From the NCBI GenBank assembly GCA_933228675.1, contig OW121741.1, positions 78,716,040-78,780,039 on the forward strand: a stretch of DNA of 64,000 bases, in the 5' to 3' direction. Position 1 is the stretch's first letter; every line of letters begins with the position of its first letter. This document shows, one piece after another, positions 32,430-46,012 of the stretch. The notes beneath the pieces were generated by a model. It worked only from the letters and a program-made list of their open reading frames with translations. It had not been told where the DNA came from and made no database searches. A program made the translations under genes and the position numbers. This DNA comes from Stomorhina lunata. Lineage: Eukaryota; Arthropoda; Insecta; Diptera; Rhiniidae.

Positions 32430-35400
32430 ATGGTCTTCTTCTGTTATCCTTGACTCCCAGTGGAGCATAGGGCCTCAACCATCCTTTTATATCGGACTCT
32501 ATTGCGAGATGTTAGGCATACATCATTCCATGAATAGTTTGCTGCTTGTAACTCCGCTTCAATTGACCTTCTTCAAGTTCTAGCAGGTGCACCAACACGA
32601 CGGCCGCTTCCTTGTGGATTCCAACGAAGCGCTTGTCGAGCAATGTTGGTATTTGGCCTTCGAAGTGTGTGGCCTATCCATCGCCATTTCCGTTGATATA
32701 CCTCTGTGGAAGTAGGTTTGTTGCATTAAGTAGATATTCATTTCTTATGCGATTCGGCCACCATATTTTAAGAATTTGTCTTAAGCATTTGTTTGTAAAG
32801 GTTTGCAGTCGTTTATCGATGGTATTTGTGCGTTTCCATGTTTCGCAGCCGTAATACAGGATGGACTTGACATTCGAGTTGTATATTCGTAACTTAGTTG
32901 TTGTTGATATTTTCCGAGATTTCCAAATAGCTCGAAGAATGCCGAATGCAGTATTTGCCTTATTAATATGCGATTTAATGTCCTCGTCTGCGCCACCTTT
33001 TGTAGTTACTAAACTTCCCAGGTAATTGAAGGTATCTACACGCCCAATAACCTCGTTATTCACATTCATGTGTGGCGACGGGTTTGCCCCATAGCCTCCA
33101 GGCATAATCTTTGTCTTGGAAATATTGATTTCCAGCCCAGCTTCCCGAGATTCAACAGTAATCGCGCTAGTGTTTTCTTGAAGGTGGCCTGAGCTTTGGC
33201 TTAAAAGACATACGTCATCGGCGTATTCCAAGTCCTCGAGTTGTTTAAATGGTATCCATTGAATACCACGTCTACCATTCAGTGCCGCGCGCATTATATT
33301 GTCGATGACAAGGATAAAAAGTATGGGTGATAAGATACATCCTTGTCTTACTCTAGTAGTAACTTCGAACGGATTAGACAATTTACCTTTATGTAGAACC
33401 CGACATTTAAAGTCCACGTACATTGCCCGAATTAAGTTCAGAATTTTCGTTGGCATGTTACGGTTTTCTAAAATTCTCCATAGATAGCTCCTATTGACAC
33501 TGTCGAAGGCCTTTATAAAGTCGATAAACGCTAGGTAAATGGGGGTGCGGAATTCATTACATTGCTCCAGTACTATTGTTACTGTGTTGATTAGATCAAC
33601 ACAAGATCTATTCTCTCGGAACCCAAACTGATTTTCGCGGAGTGTTTCAGAAACTGCGTCAGACGTTCTATTCAAAATTACTCGACTTAGTATTTTGCTC
33701 GGTATTGGAAGAAGTGTTATTCCTCTGTAGTTATTGAAGTGTTTGGAGTCACCCTTTTTTGGTATTTTGATTAGTATACCTTCATTCCAGGAGGCTGGCA
33801 GAGCTTACTCCTCCCATATTTCACAAACAAATGGGTGCCACAGTCTCGCTGATTCTTCAACGTCATATAAAAGCATCTCTCCTGATATATTGTCATTGCC
33901 CGGGGCCTTGTTGCGCTTGAAGCTTTTAATGTCATTCTTTACTTCTTGTATTGTTGGTGGGCTGTCTGAAATTCCATTGAATAAACAGTCATGGTTGGTT
34001 TCATTTTGCACTTCCATCAGCGCTTCTATTCCAATGGGATTGTTTAATGTTGACTGGAAGTGTTCCATCCATCGTATTAATTGTTCATCCGGAGTTGAGA
34101 GAAGTGTACCGCTAATACTCAAGATGGGACTGTTGGTGTAGGTAGGTTTGCCGCGCAACGCCCTTTATATATCGTATAAGGTCCTCATATCGCCTTTACT
34201 TGCAGCTGACTCAGCTTGGCTAGCTTGTTCATCTACCCACATCCTTTTGTCCCTCCTTGCAGACCTCTTTATTCTGATAGGTCACGGTATATTGTACTAA
34301 GCTCCTCAACATCCACGTTTGAATTTAAAATTGTATTTTTTATGGTTTTACGATGTTCAACCAGGTCCCATGTTGCTTGGGTAAGCAATACTTTCCTTTT
34401 ATGCTCTTTAAAACCTAACGTTTGTTGACCAACCTCATTGTACGTCTGAGTGACACACCTTGCAATTTCGTTTACACTAGCGTTGTTGTTGTTTACAACA
34501 TCTGGAAGCGGATTCCTTATGGATGTAATAAAGTCATTTCGATGTTGGTCCTGATTCCAGTTTTCTAACATCAATTTTTCATCAGCTTTTGCCGTTTCAG
34601 ACCTCAGAGCAGCTACTTTCAGTCGAACTTTAGATATAACTAAGTGGTGGTTGCTGTTGATATCTGCTTCGCGCCTCGAGCGTACATCAAGTAAAGATGA
34701 TCGCCACTTTGAGTTGATCAAAATGTGATCAACTTGGTTCTTGGTGACACCGTTCGGCGATATCCAAGTTATTTTATGGTGAAGCTTATGAGGAAAAATT
34801 GTGCCACCTACAACCAGTTTCCTTTCACAGCATAGTTCGATTAATCTTTCTCCTTTGTCGTTTCTCACTCCGACACCGTGCTTACCAATGTAGTGTTCCA
34901 AAACGGTGTTGTTTGAGCCAACTTTGGCGTTAAAGTCGCCCAGTATCATAGTAATATCACAATTATGTACATTACTGTTCATCCAACTGCTTAATACATC
35001 GTAAAATTCGTCTTTGTCGTTTTAAGATTGGATTTCAGTACTACGAGCTTTAGTCTTAAGTTTGATTGTCATTTGCCTCTTGTTGATAGGATACCATGCT
35101 ATCATGGCTTTAGCTATTCTTTTAGCCATCAGAAAGCCCACACCCCTACTATGCTCATTACCCTGCGGGCGACCGGAGTAAAGAAACACAATATTTTCGT
35201 TCCGAATTTCCCCTTGTCCTGTCCATCTTGCTTCTTGCACCGCCAGCAAATCAATTTTATAACCCAACATTTTACGCCTAAGTTGTTCTAGTTTCTAAGT
35301 TTCGTATAGAGTGTGTACGTTCCATGTCACAAACTCTAAACTTTCTTTCATGCCTATATTAGTTTTTATAGTTCGATTTCTTTGGGTAGAATTGGTTTCA

Positions 35401-35690
35401 TTCATCAGGATGTTCTTGCATAGATTAGGCACCTCCAAAATCCTTTTGCCAACTGCCGTAGCAGGGGGATTTCTCGTATGATTACCCCTTGGAGTAGTAT
35501 ATTCTGTTATGTTTATTCTTTCCATGCTTAAAACATCATAAGTGCTAAGTCGATGGATGAAGATGCCAAAGACAAGAGCCACGTTTGTAAAGCGAGCCGC
35601 TCGATCCGAGACAGACGCCCGCTTGTAGCCGCAACTAACATGTTGAACAGACGCCACAGTTTCGTACTTCACCAAGTACAATTATCTTAG
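32430..35690 (-). pseudogene. RTE-type LINE: endonuclease and reverse transcriptase, decayed
   Basis: Minus-strand order: apurinic-type endonuclease (EFVTWNVHTLYE, then LLAVQEARWTGQG, about 35330-35200; MILGDFNAKVGS about 34940; KNQVDHILINSKW about 34740) followed by reverse transcriptase (FGFRENRSCVDLI; YLAFIDFIKAFDSVNR; VRQGCILSPILF; LEYADDVCLLS at about 33220; FNYLGSLVTTKGG). The endonuclease resembles that of RTE/BovB elements, the family from which craniofacial-development-protein-2-like genes derive. In-frame stops at about 35295 and 35022, frame changes between 34269 and 34158 and near 32690, and a further stop at 33805 make it non-functional. The reading frame ends near 32435 with WNDVCLTSRNRVRYKRM-type sequence in a shifted frame. 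Confidence 0.88.
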
Positions 35691-36262
35691 ACCCTTAGAC
35701 CAAATATGTCGGAATGGCTCTAAGATAACTCCCCCTCACGTTGGCCCTGACCTAGAATCCCACTCGGGTTATTTACCGCATCTTCAACTAGGTTGCTCAG
35801 GTTTCCAGGATGTACCACTTGGAGGTTTGAGTAGGAATTGAATACAGTTATTACCTGTTAGCAGGAAACCCAGGCAACAACTGAATCCCATTTATTGATG
35901 AAATTTGTAACATCACTAGAAGAGGAGTTAGGCTTTTAGAGCAATGTTATCTAACGTAGTGGGCTCTACAGTGAACCAAAGTTGTATACCTCGGGTATGT
36001 ACAACCATTGGGTCCTTTGGAAAGACAGTAAAAGAAAAAGTGGTGAATATGCAAAAATTTACGTTCGTCGATTCACAACAACAGTTCTTGAACGATTTTT
36101 CCAGAATTCGACGGCGAAACTGTTATCACGTTTAAGTTCACTATAAAAATGTTCACTATAATATATTTTCTCGAATGAAAACCCCATTTATTTGTATTTA
36201 CAAATTCACTTGTGAATCCGAGTCGATGTTCAGTATATTTTGGTTTCAATTCCCTTAAGATT
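35691..36262. other. Probable RTE 5' region, then unassigned sequence
   Basis: 35691-35900 continues the GC-richer character of the LINE (cccactcgggttatttaccg, ggtttccaggatgtaccact) and is likely its 5' UTR. 35940-36135 has a 63-codon open frame without known motifs. No other feature seen. Confidence 0.35.
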
Positions 36263-36710
36263 ATTATACCCTTCACCACCATAGGTAGAAAAGGTATTAT
36301 AAGTTTGTGCTAATGTATGTAATGCATAGAAATATTTGTATTAGACCCAACTTTTAGTATACCAAGAGGGTTAGAATAACTTTCTGAGTCGATTTAGCGA
36401 TGTCAGTCCGTCCGTCCGTCTGGACGGCCATGTAAACCATGTAGTCAAAGTACAGGTCGAAATTGTCAAGATAATTTTATGAAATTTGGCACAGATCGCT
36501 TTTTTTGATAGTGGGACCATGGCTATTGAAATTCGTCAAAATCGGTCCATTATTTATTGTACCTCCCATAGGTCCCCTATACTGGCTGTATTTATTGAAA
36601 TAAATTTTGTTCTCGTTTCGGATTTATTTTAAAACAAATTTTCTCTAAAGTTCGGAAAAAGGGTATCATAAAGTCGGACATGACTTAATAATACTTTTCA
36701 ATACTTTTTT
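36263..36710 (-). mobile_element. Family B element, 3' half, reverse orientation (B3)
   Basis: Inverted B tail (tatacccttcaccaccatag) followed by gagtcgatttagcgatgtca, the gtccgtccgtccgtctgg core, and the cccactatcaaa-type module. The part beyond about 36600 is eroded. Confidence 0.65.
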
Positions 36711-37312
36711 GTTTTATTTATATGTACGAGTGCATAGTATATTCGCATCGAATGCCTTTACAAGAAGAGTAACTAAAATAAATAAAAGTATGAGTGAGTC
36801 TTAAAAGCAAATATTGTACAAAAGTCGTTATAAAGTAATAAAAATATCTGATGGATAAAGTTGGTTTATAGCCGCTTTTCGTACTTTAAAATAATGTTCA
36901 AAATTAGACGACAAACAATATCGTTAATTTCAAATATGCTCTGACATAAAAAGGGAATATTTGTTTTATAAGTAAATAAAATTATCAAATCAAAGGTTGT
37001 ATACTTTAAGTGCGGAATACTAAAACAAATTTAATGGATATTTGACATTTAATTGCTTTATCTGGAAAGAGCTTATATAAATAGTTAAATGGGAGTTTGT
37101 TGAACTTGAATTAGATACTTTTTGCTGAGGTTGAAAGATGTTAATGCAGGTGTTCAGTTGTCATTATCTCCTTATATATTTGATGGACTTTCTCTTATAA
37201 ATCTTGTTCGAGAACAATTCTAAATCAATTCTAGGGTAGTCCTTATATTGACCTTGAATTATAAACTTGACGGACGATACACTTGTACGGATTTTGTTGT
37301 AATATGTCACAA
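36711..37312. other. No gene seen; AT-rich, apparently unique
   Basis: No open frame over 60 codons with plausible composition, no TIR, and no RNA gene recognised. Confidence 0.3.
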
Positions 37313-38780
<1,468 letters not shown>

Positions 38781-39676
38781 GACCAATCAAAATTTGTATC
38801 CATTTTGACAGTTCTAAAATTTTGTCCTTGGTTTAATGTTTTTCGGATTTGCCCATATATTAATTCATAACTCAGAAAAATATTTGCAAAACAACATTTC
38901 TTTTTTAAATCCCACAAATTTCAATTATGGAAAAAATGTTTTTTTTTGTTTTTTTTTTTTATAATAAGGGAATGTTATTCGATATAGGCGGGTGATTAGC
39001 GTGAAACATCATATGATTGTTAAATTGCATATTATACAATAGCTTATGATTACAGAACGGAAATACATACATACATGTAAACATTTTAATAGAAGATATT
39101 TAATATTCATGCAAACTTTTTTACATTTAGATAAATGAAGCTCCCAGCAGTTTCAAATTGAAGACCCGCCTCTAATAATGTAAAATTACTAGCGACTTTA
39201 ACACTTCTAGGTCATTGAATAGGGTCGTTTGATGACATTTTCAACTACCGCGTCTAATGACAAGCGAAGTTTAAAATTGCTCGTAATTTCAAGGTTTTGT
39301 AGGCGGTTCTTCAATTTTAAACTCTTGGGTAGATTATTTTTCATAGATACTCACATCCGCGTTTACGAACGTAGGTGAATTAAGTTGCTCAAGGAAATAG
39401 CGAAGGTGTTATATTTTCTAATATGATAACTAATGTATGTATATCTCCTAGTAAATCCCACACAAATATAAACTTCTATATTCAATTACATCTATGTAAC
39501 AATGTCAAATTACACGCAGGGAAAAAGCCTACGAAAATGTTTCCCCACTTTCCTGGTCTTTTATAAATATACACGTATTCAGTTATGAATTTTTTATTCG
39601 GCGATATCGAATCTTATAAATCCATACAATTTAAGGTTTTAAACTAAAATTAAATTTTATTTTATTTCAAGTCAAT
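38781..39676. other. No gene seen; AT-rich, apparently unique
   Basis: A few short open frames without recognisable motifs. The stretch 39340-39390 is somewhat GC-richer (ccgcgtttacgaacgtaggt). No element boundary identified. Confidence 0.3.
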
Positions 39677-40721
39677 CAGGGGTGTCATAGAAACCAAGTC
39701 AGTTTTTAAATTTCTCGGTTTTGAAAACCAATACTGGTTATATTTGGTGTCATGAAACCAAGTCGGTTTTGTTTTTATTGGTTTTAAATCAAACAAAATG
39801 TTCGAATCAATTGTTTATTATTTCATTTGAAATTTTTTTGAAACATCAAAAATCAAATAAAAAAATAAAATAAAAATTATTAAAGAAAATTATTTGAAGA
39901 AAAACTTTCAGTTTTTTGCGATGTTTGTGGTATAGGTATAAAGAAAACGCTGCTATTTGGACAAATGAAGCTTGTATACCCCAACATCATGAAATGACCG
40001 AATTGCGGACTGGAAAAAATGTAATCTACCTACACCAAGAAACAAACCACAGCCAATCAAAGGACGACATGCATTTGCTTCGCCAGTACCTCCACACAAA
40101 GAATATTCTAGCCTTATAATTTTCCCCATTTTTTGATATTTTTTATGTTTGTCGATACGGTTCATTGATTCCAAAGACAAAAGACAAAAAGTACCAAAAC
40201 TTGTTTTTATCTTATTACATGAAAAAAAAAATGCTATGTAAACTTTTCACCCATCTCTGTTTATTTGAAAGTTAAAGCTAAAAAGTACCAAAAAATACTT
40301 ACCACTTGTACTGTTATTTGTTATTATTTTTGTAACTGATCCAAACTCGATTTCAATTTTGGTTCTATTGTTTTTACTTTGGGAATTATAGCGTTATTAA
40401 ATTTTCCCTTTTTTTTATCCCCCACAGGGCCAAATTTTCAAAAATCTGTTCTTAGTGGATCTTTAAATCGAAAAAGGCACCAGTTGGCCAGTAACGCCTT
40501 TATTTTAAATTGATAGACCAATTTTGAAATGAAATCTGTTAACTGTAAGTTGCTTGGTTTATTTCCAATACTAACCAATAATATTATTTTCTGTGACACA
40601 TAAAACCAATAGAAAATGTAGCTCGAACATTAATATTGGAATTCATGACACCAATTTAATTTTTTTTTGTCGTTTTCAAAACCAATACCAATGAAATTGG
40701 TTTCTATTTATGTCACCCCTG
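39677..40721. mobile_element. Family D TIR element, 1045 bp (D1)
   Basis: Ends CAGGGGTGTCATAGAAACCA and, read from the right, CAGGGGTGACATAAATAGAA then ACCAA. The subterminal regions are full of AAACCAAT/ATTGGTTT motifs. Flanks share only AAT (3 bp). The TIR start looks hAT-like, but the 8-bp duplication expected for hAT is not seen. No transposase: one short frame at 39916-40119 has no recognisable domain. Confidence 0.65.
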
Positions 40722-41062
40722 AATAACTTTTATTTTATATTTGAGCCCTACCATGTTTCTGAATGGTACTAAATTTGATCCAGTCTGATTCCACAAAGTT
40801 AGGTCTATATAAATATATTTATATGACTGTACGATCATTATACCCTTTATCACCATAAGGTTTGTGTTGCGTAGAGCATACAAATATTGGTCTTACTACA
40901 CCGATCGACTCAGAATCACTCCCTGAGTCGATTTAACCAAGTCCGTTCGGTTGGTAGGCTGGATATCCATATAATCTTGTTATCAAAGTACAGTTTGTGA
41001 CTTGAAAGAAAATTTAATTAAATTTGTCACAAACTCATATTTTAGTACTTTTTGCCCGAAAT
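40722..41062 (-). mobile_element. Eroded family B fragment, reverse orientation
   Basis: tatacccttt-atcaccataagg, then actcagaatcactccctgag and tcgatttaaccaagtccg, are diverged forms of the B tail and core. The rest of the stretch is not assigned. Confidence 0.5.
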
Positions 41063-41878
41063 CAGGGGTGTCATAGAAACCAAGTCGGTTTTTAAATTTC
41101 TCGGTTTGAAAACCAATATTGGTTTTATTTGGTGTCATGAAACCAAGTAGGTTTTATTATTATTGATTTCAAATCAAACAAAATGTTCGATTGAATTGTT
41201 TACTTTTTTTATTCAAAATTTTTTGAAAACATCAAAAATTAAATAAAAATTATGAAAAAAAAAAAATTTTTTAAAAAAATTTGTAGTTTTTTGCGATAAA
41301 TATAACGGCGCTATTTGGACAAATGAAATTTTATACCCCGTAATAGAATGACCGAATTGCGGACTGGAAAAAATTGAATCCACCTACACCAAGAAACGAA
41401 TCAATGCCAATCAAAGGACGATTGTCACTAACATGCAATATCCGTTAAATTGCATTTGCTTCCAGCACAAGGCACAAAAAAGTACCAAAAATTGCTTTAT
41501 TTTATTACGCGATCCAAACGCTATGTACACTTTTCTCTTTACATCTCTTTTTTGTTTGAAAGTTGAAGCTAAAAAGTACCAAAAAATATTTTTCCCTTTT
41601 TCTCCCCCTTTTTTCGAAAAAGTACTAACCACTTGAATTGTTATTTTTGTAGCTGATCCAAATTCATTTCAATTTTGGTTCTATTGTTTTTTATTTGGGA
41701 GTTATTGCGTTACTGAATTTTCCCTTTTTTATCCCACACAAGGCCGAATTTTCAAAAATCAGTTTTTAATGCATCTTTACATCAAAAAGGTACCCGCTGG
41801 TCAGTAACGCCTTTGTTTTACATAGATAGACCAATTTTTTAATGAAATCTTTTAACTGTAAGCTAATTGGTTTATTTC
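41063..41878. mobile_element. Family D element, left part only (D2)
   Basis: CAGGGGTGTCATAGAAACCA followed by sequence parallel to D1 up to ggtttatttcca, where family C begins. The right TIR was not found on the far side of the inverted C pair. Confidence 0.65.
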
Positions 41879-42569
41879 CAAGTACCTGGTTGACCGAGCC
41901 TAGCTCGGAGCTTTATGATTGGCATTTTGTGCAAATATTCAGTTAATTTCGAATTATTTTATTTATTTTTTCCGATCAACACATAGTTTGCATAGTTTAC
42001 AGATTAACTCATTTTGAAAAATTTTGGAAATTGGTCATACCAACAGAAACCTCCGTCGACTCATGCGAAACAACTTTGCTAAATATTATAGCCTGATCAA
42101 ATGCACAGTTTACGATTTATTTCATTTTGAGTAATTTTCAGTGGCGCCACCTGCAGTTGTTCATACCAACTAAGAAACCTTCGTCTGCTTATGCACAACA
42201 ACTTTTCTAATGATTGTAACATGATCAAATGCACAGTTTACGATTTAATTCATTTTGAGTAATTTTCAGTGGAGCCACCTGTTGGATTTTGGTCTTTCCC
42301 ATTAATAAAACTTCATCGGCTTATCCGCAACAACTTTGCTAAAGATTATAGCATGATTAAATGTAAATCTTACGATAAAATTGATTTTGAGTAATTTTCA
42401 GTAGCGCCACCTGTCGGAAATTATTCACACCAACTAAAAAACCTTTGCCGGCTCATGCGCTACAACTTTGCTAAAGATCATAGCATGATCAAATATACAG
42501 TTTACGATTTAATTAATTTTTAGTCATTTTCAGTGGCGCCACCTAACGGAAATTAGTATTACCAACTTA
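41879..42569 (+). mobile_element. Family C, left arm of an inverted pair (C5)
   Basis: Head agtacctggttgaccgagcc with hairpin CCGAGCCTAGCTCGG. Motif-bearing units at about 42141, 42269, 42401 and 42532. It ends at the junction with C6 and lacks the T-rich part. Confidence 0.75.
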
Positions 42570-43758
42570 AAAAAGGCTGAAAATAGTTTTTTTGGTACTT
42601 TTTTAACCCACTCTTATTTTTTAAACCAAAGAATATAGAAAGGAACTTTGTACTGCAGTCAATAGATGTGAATGAGATATTGGATACGTATTTGGTACTT
42701 TTTTGATTTTGGGGCCAAAATGGGTAAACAAAAGGAATAACATGATAACTTAACATCTCAAAAAGTAATATGAATAAGAATTATGTTAATTGCATTTTAA
42801 TAAAATGTACCGAATTCAATTGGTACCAAAGAAGTACCAAATATGTATGTGGAACTTTTTGAAAGTAGGGGATAAAAGGGGGAAAAATGAGTTATGTTAT
42901 AACTTTTAAACAAATAAATGTTTGTATGTATATTCTTTATAGAATAGTAAACTGTGAATTTGATCATGCTATGCTCTTTAGCGAAGATGTTGCGGATAAG
43001 CCGGCGAAGGTTTTTAAGTTGGCAAGACTAATGAAAATTATTAAAGTTAATTAAATCGTAAACTGTACATTTGATCACGTTATGATCTTCAGCAAAGTTG
43101 TAGCGCATGAGCCGGCGAAGGCTTTTTATTTGGTGTGAATAATTTCCGACAGGTGGCGCTATTGAAAATTACTCACAGTCAATTTAATCGTAAGCTGTAC
43201 ATTTAATCATGCTATAATCTTTAGCAAAGTTGTTGCACATGAGCCGATGAAGGTTTCTTAGTTGGTATGAAGAAATTTCGACAGGTGGCGTCACTGAAAT
43301 TTACTCAAAGTCAATTTAATCACAAACTGTGCATTTGATCTTATAACATGATCATAAGCAAAGTTGTTACGCATAAGCAGACGAAGGTTTCTTAGTTGGT
43401 TTGAACAACTTCAGGTGGCGCCACTGAAAACTACTATTACTACTATAATTAATTAAATCGTAAACTGTGCATTTGATCAGGCTATAATCTTTAGCAAGGT
43501 TGTTGCGCATAAGTCGACGGAGGTTTCTGTTGGTATCATCAATTTCCAAAATTTTTCAAAATGAGTTAAACTGTATACTATGTCTTGATCGGACAAAATA
43601 AAAAAAATAATTCAAAATTTACTGAATATTTGTTCAATGTAATTCCTCTAAATTTATTTTACTACGTTATAAAATTAAATATATAAAAATTTTAAAATTT
43701 GCCTCAAAATGCTTATCACAAAGCTCCGAGCAAGGTTCGGTCAACCAGGTACTAGGCA
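42570..43758 (-). mobile_element. Family C, right arm of an inverted pair (C6)
   Basis: Reverse orientation: T-rich part first (ggtacttttttaacccactc), then units with aggtggcgc at about 43151, 43279 and 43413, and finally the inverted head (ggttcggtcaaccaggtact). With C5 it forms a head-out inverted repeat of 1.88 kb whose two ends are AGTACCTGGTTGACCGA. Confidence 0.75.
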
Positions 43759-43769
43759 CTAGTTATTTG

Positions 43770-44127
43770 AGTGTTACTTCTCTAAAAAAAATGTGGCACC
43801 TTTGAAACCATATATTCTCGTATTCTTCAATAATGTGCCGTAAGACAGAAGTAATTTCTAAGAACGACGAGAAATCGACATATTCGGGTCATCGATAACA
43901 CTTTCACTTACAGCAGCGATATTTCTCTTAAGTCTATTCAAATTTCTTCACAATTTTGCCAATTACTTGCGTAGATGGAAGATTATGTAAACCATAATTC
44001 CTCTTAAAGCATGATATGTGGCTGTTGCAGAATAACCATTTTTGTAGTGTGTTTTGATAATTTTAATGCGTTGTGTTTTACTTAAACGATCCATTTTCGT
44101 CAATGTCAGACTTTCAACTGAAAAGAA
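43770..44127 (-). pseudogene. Remnant of a mariner-like transposase N-terminus (DUF4817-type)
   Basis: Reads, with breaks, from a Met at about 44093 (MDRLSKTQRIKIIKTHYK-like start) through ATATYHALR and HNLPSTQVIGKIVKKF-like sequence. The same family occurs at 51815-52462. Only the DNA-binding part is left. The family A copy A8 abuts its right side. Confidence 0.6.
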
Positions 44128-45820
44128 AACAAGTAAGAGTGTTATATTCGGCTGTGCCGAATCTTATATACCCACCATTAAGTTGTGTTAAATTCAGAAA
44201 CAGGGTGCAGCTAATTCAAAATCTGGACCAAAACTGAAAAAATCGCTAAGCTAATTGGTATTGTTGGTAAAACCTTTGGACTAAATTCGGTTGCCGTAGC
44301 TTTATAGTTCAACATTTAAAAATATTTTAGTGGTTTTCCCAGTATTTACTTTGATCAAAACTCGGTCTCGTAACCGGGTATGGCTTTATTACATTAATAA
44401 GTTGTCAAATACTTTTCGTTGTGCTTAATATTTATGTAGTTAGGCTAAACACGTTAATAGTAATACGGCAGGTCCATATATTTCGTTAGGAGTTCCTAAT
44501 GCATTCATCATATATAAAGTCTGGGCTGAACATTGATTGATGCCTATCTAATTTCATATGTGCAATCTTAATATAATGAATGTACCTCCAAATCTTTTCG
44601 ATTGTAGATATAAAAAGAGGATGTTATATATATATATAAGCATTTAACTGGAGTTTGCTAAAATTTTTGGTTTCCGTGAGTGTTTTTTATATGAAAGCTA
44701 AAGTCAAATATGGACTGATTCCTATAAAATTTGATAAACTGATCAAAAATTGCATAAAACTTCCCTATTTTCAATGTAATCGTCATAGTTATTACAGTTG
44801 TATTCAATTTATCAGCATTACTGTATTTCCCGGGGCGGGGTTATATGGGAGCTCTAACTAAATTTGAACCGATTTTGTCCATTTTCAACACACATCTTTT
44901 TCAAGATATCCAAAATACTTTTGTAAAATTTTGTCCCTCTAGCTCTTTTCGTTTAGGCGCTATCGTGCTTTTATCTGACGGACAGACGGACATAAACAAC
45001 CTTTTCTTTATGTATTTTTGTGTTTCCATAAGTTTTTTATATGTGAGCGAGGTCAAATGGTGACCGATTGCGAGAAAATTTTGCACACTGACTGACATTG
45101 ACATAGGACTTCCTTGTGCTAAATTTAGTCCTACTAGCTTTTGTAGTTAAGGAGCTATCACGACGGACAGACGGACATAAATCCCATTTTCTTTTTGAAT
45201 TTTTGTGTTTTCGTAAGTTTTTTATATGGGAGCTAGGTCAAATGGTGACCGATTGCGACAAAATTTTGCACACTAACTGGCATTGATATAAAACTTTCTT
45301 GTGCTAAATTTAGTGGTTATATCTGTTATACTTTTAGATTTATTGGCATTTAAGTGTATTTTAGGTGAAATTTAGGCTGTTTTCGTAAGTTTTTTGTATG
45401 GGAGCTATGGCTAAATGTGAACCGATTTTGATGAAATTTTACAGGCTGCTTAGGGCTTATATAAAACTTCTATATACCAAATTTTATCATCATAGCTGCT
45501 ATAATTTGTCATTTATTAACAAATAAGCGATTAGCCTAGACGAGGTTATACGGGAGCTATGGTCAAATGTGAACCGATTTTGTCCAATTTCAATACCAAC
45601 ATTTTTTCAGAGATGATGAATATTTAGCTATAGCTAGCTCCTTTCGTTTAGGCGTTATCGTGATTTCAACAGACAGACGGACATCGCTCAATCGTCTTAG
45701 AATTTCATAAGGATTCAGAATATATTTGTCGTTTTTGGTTTTTGAGCCAATATTAAGGAAATTACAAACGGAATGACAATCTCAATATACCCCCCATTCT
45801 TTTTGATGGTGGGTATAAAA
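44128..45820 (+). mobile_element. Family A element (A8), internally deleted
   Basis: Complete head (aacaagtaagagtgttatat, hairpin ATTCGGCTGTGCCGAAT) and complete tail (ctttttgatggtgggtata). The module normally following atatatataagaattatag is deleted at 44637-44645. No C insertion is present at ttacattaataagttgt (about 44390), so this copy serves as the empty site for A5 and A7. Confidence 0.8.
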
Positions 45821-46012
45821 ATTGGTTTAACAACTTAGTTTGACAGATGCCGAATTCCAGTCCTATAAATGGATAGCCCGATATATTTGACCCTAGCTCT
45901 CATACAAAATTTTCTTAGTTTTAAAACACAATTCTAAATTTGTTGACAATAAGTCCACATTACTAAGTAGGTTAAGCGATAATAGTCGGTTTTGGCCGAC
46001 CATTACTTTCTT
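45821..46012 (-). repeat. Short headed-repeat fragment
   Basis: On the minus strand the end reads aacaactaagaaagtaatgg with hairpin GTCGGCCAAAACCGAC. The body includes ctagctctcatacaaa. The phrase gtttgacagatgccgaattcc recurs at 53986. Confidence 0.5.

Noticed and set aside
32612..34428. Plus-strand open frames opposite the RTE LINE
   Set aside because: Shadows of the minus-strand endonuclease and RT sequence.
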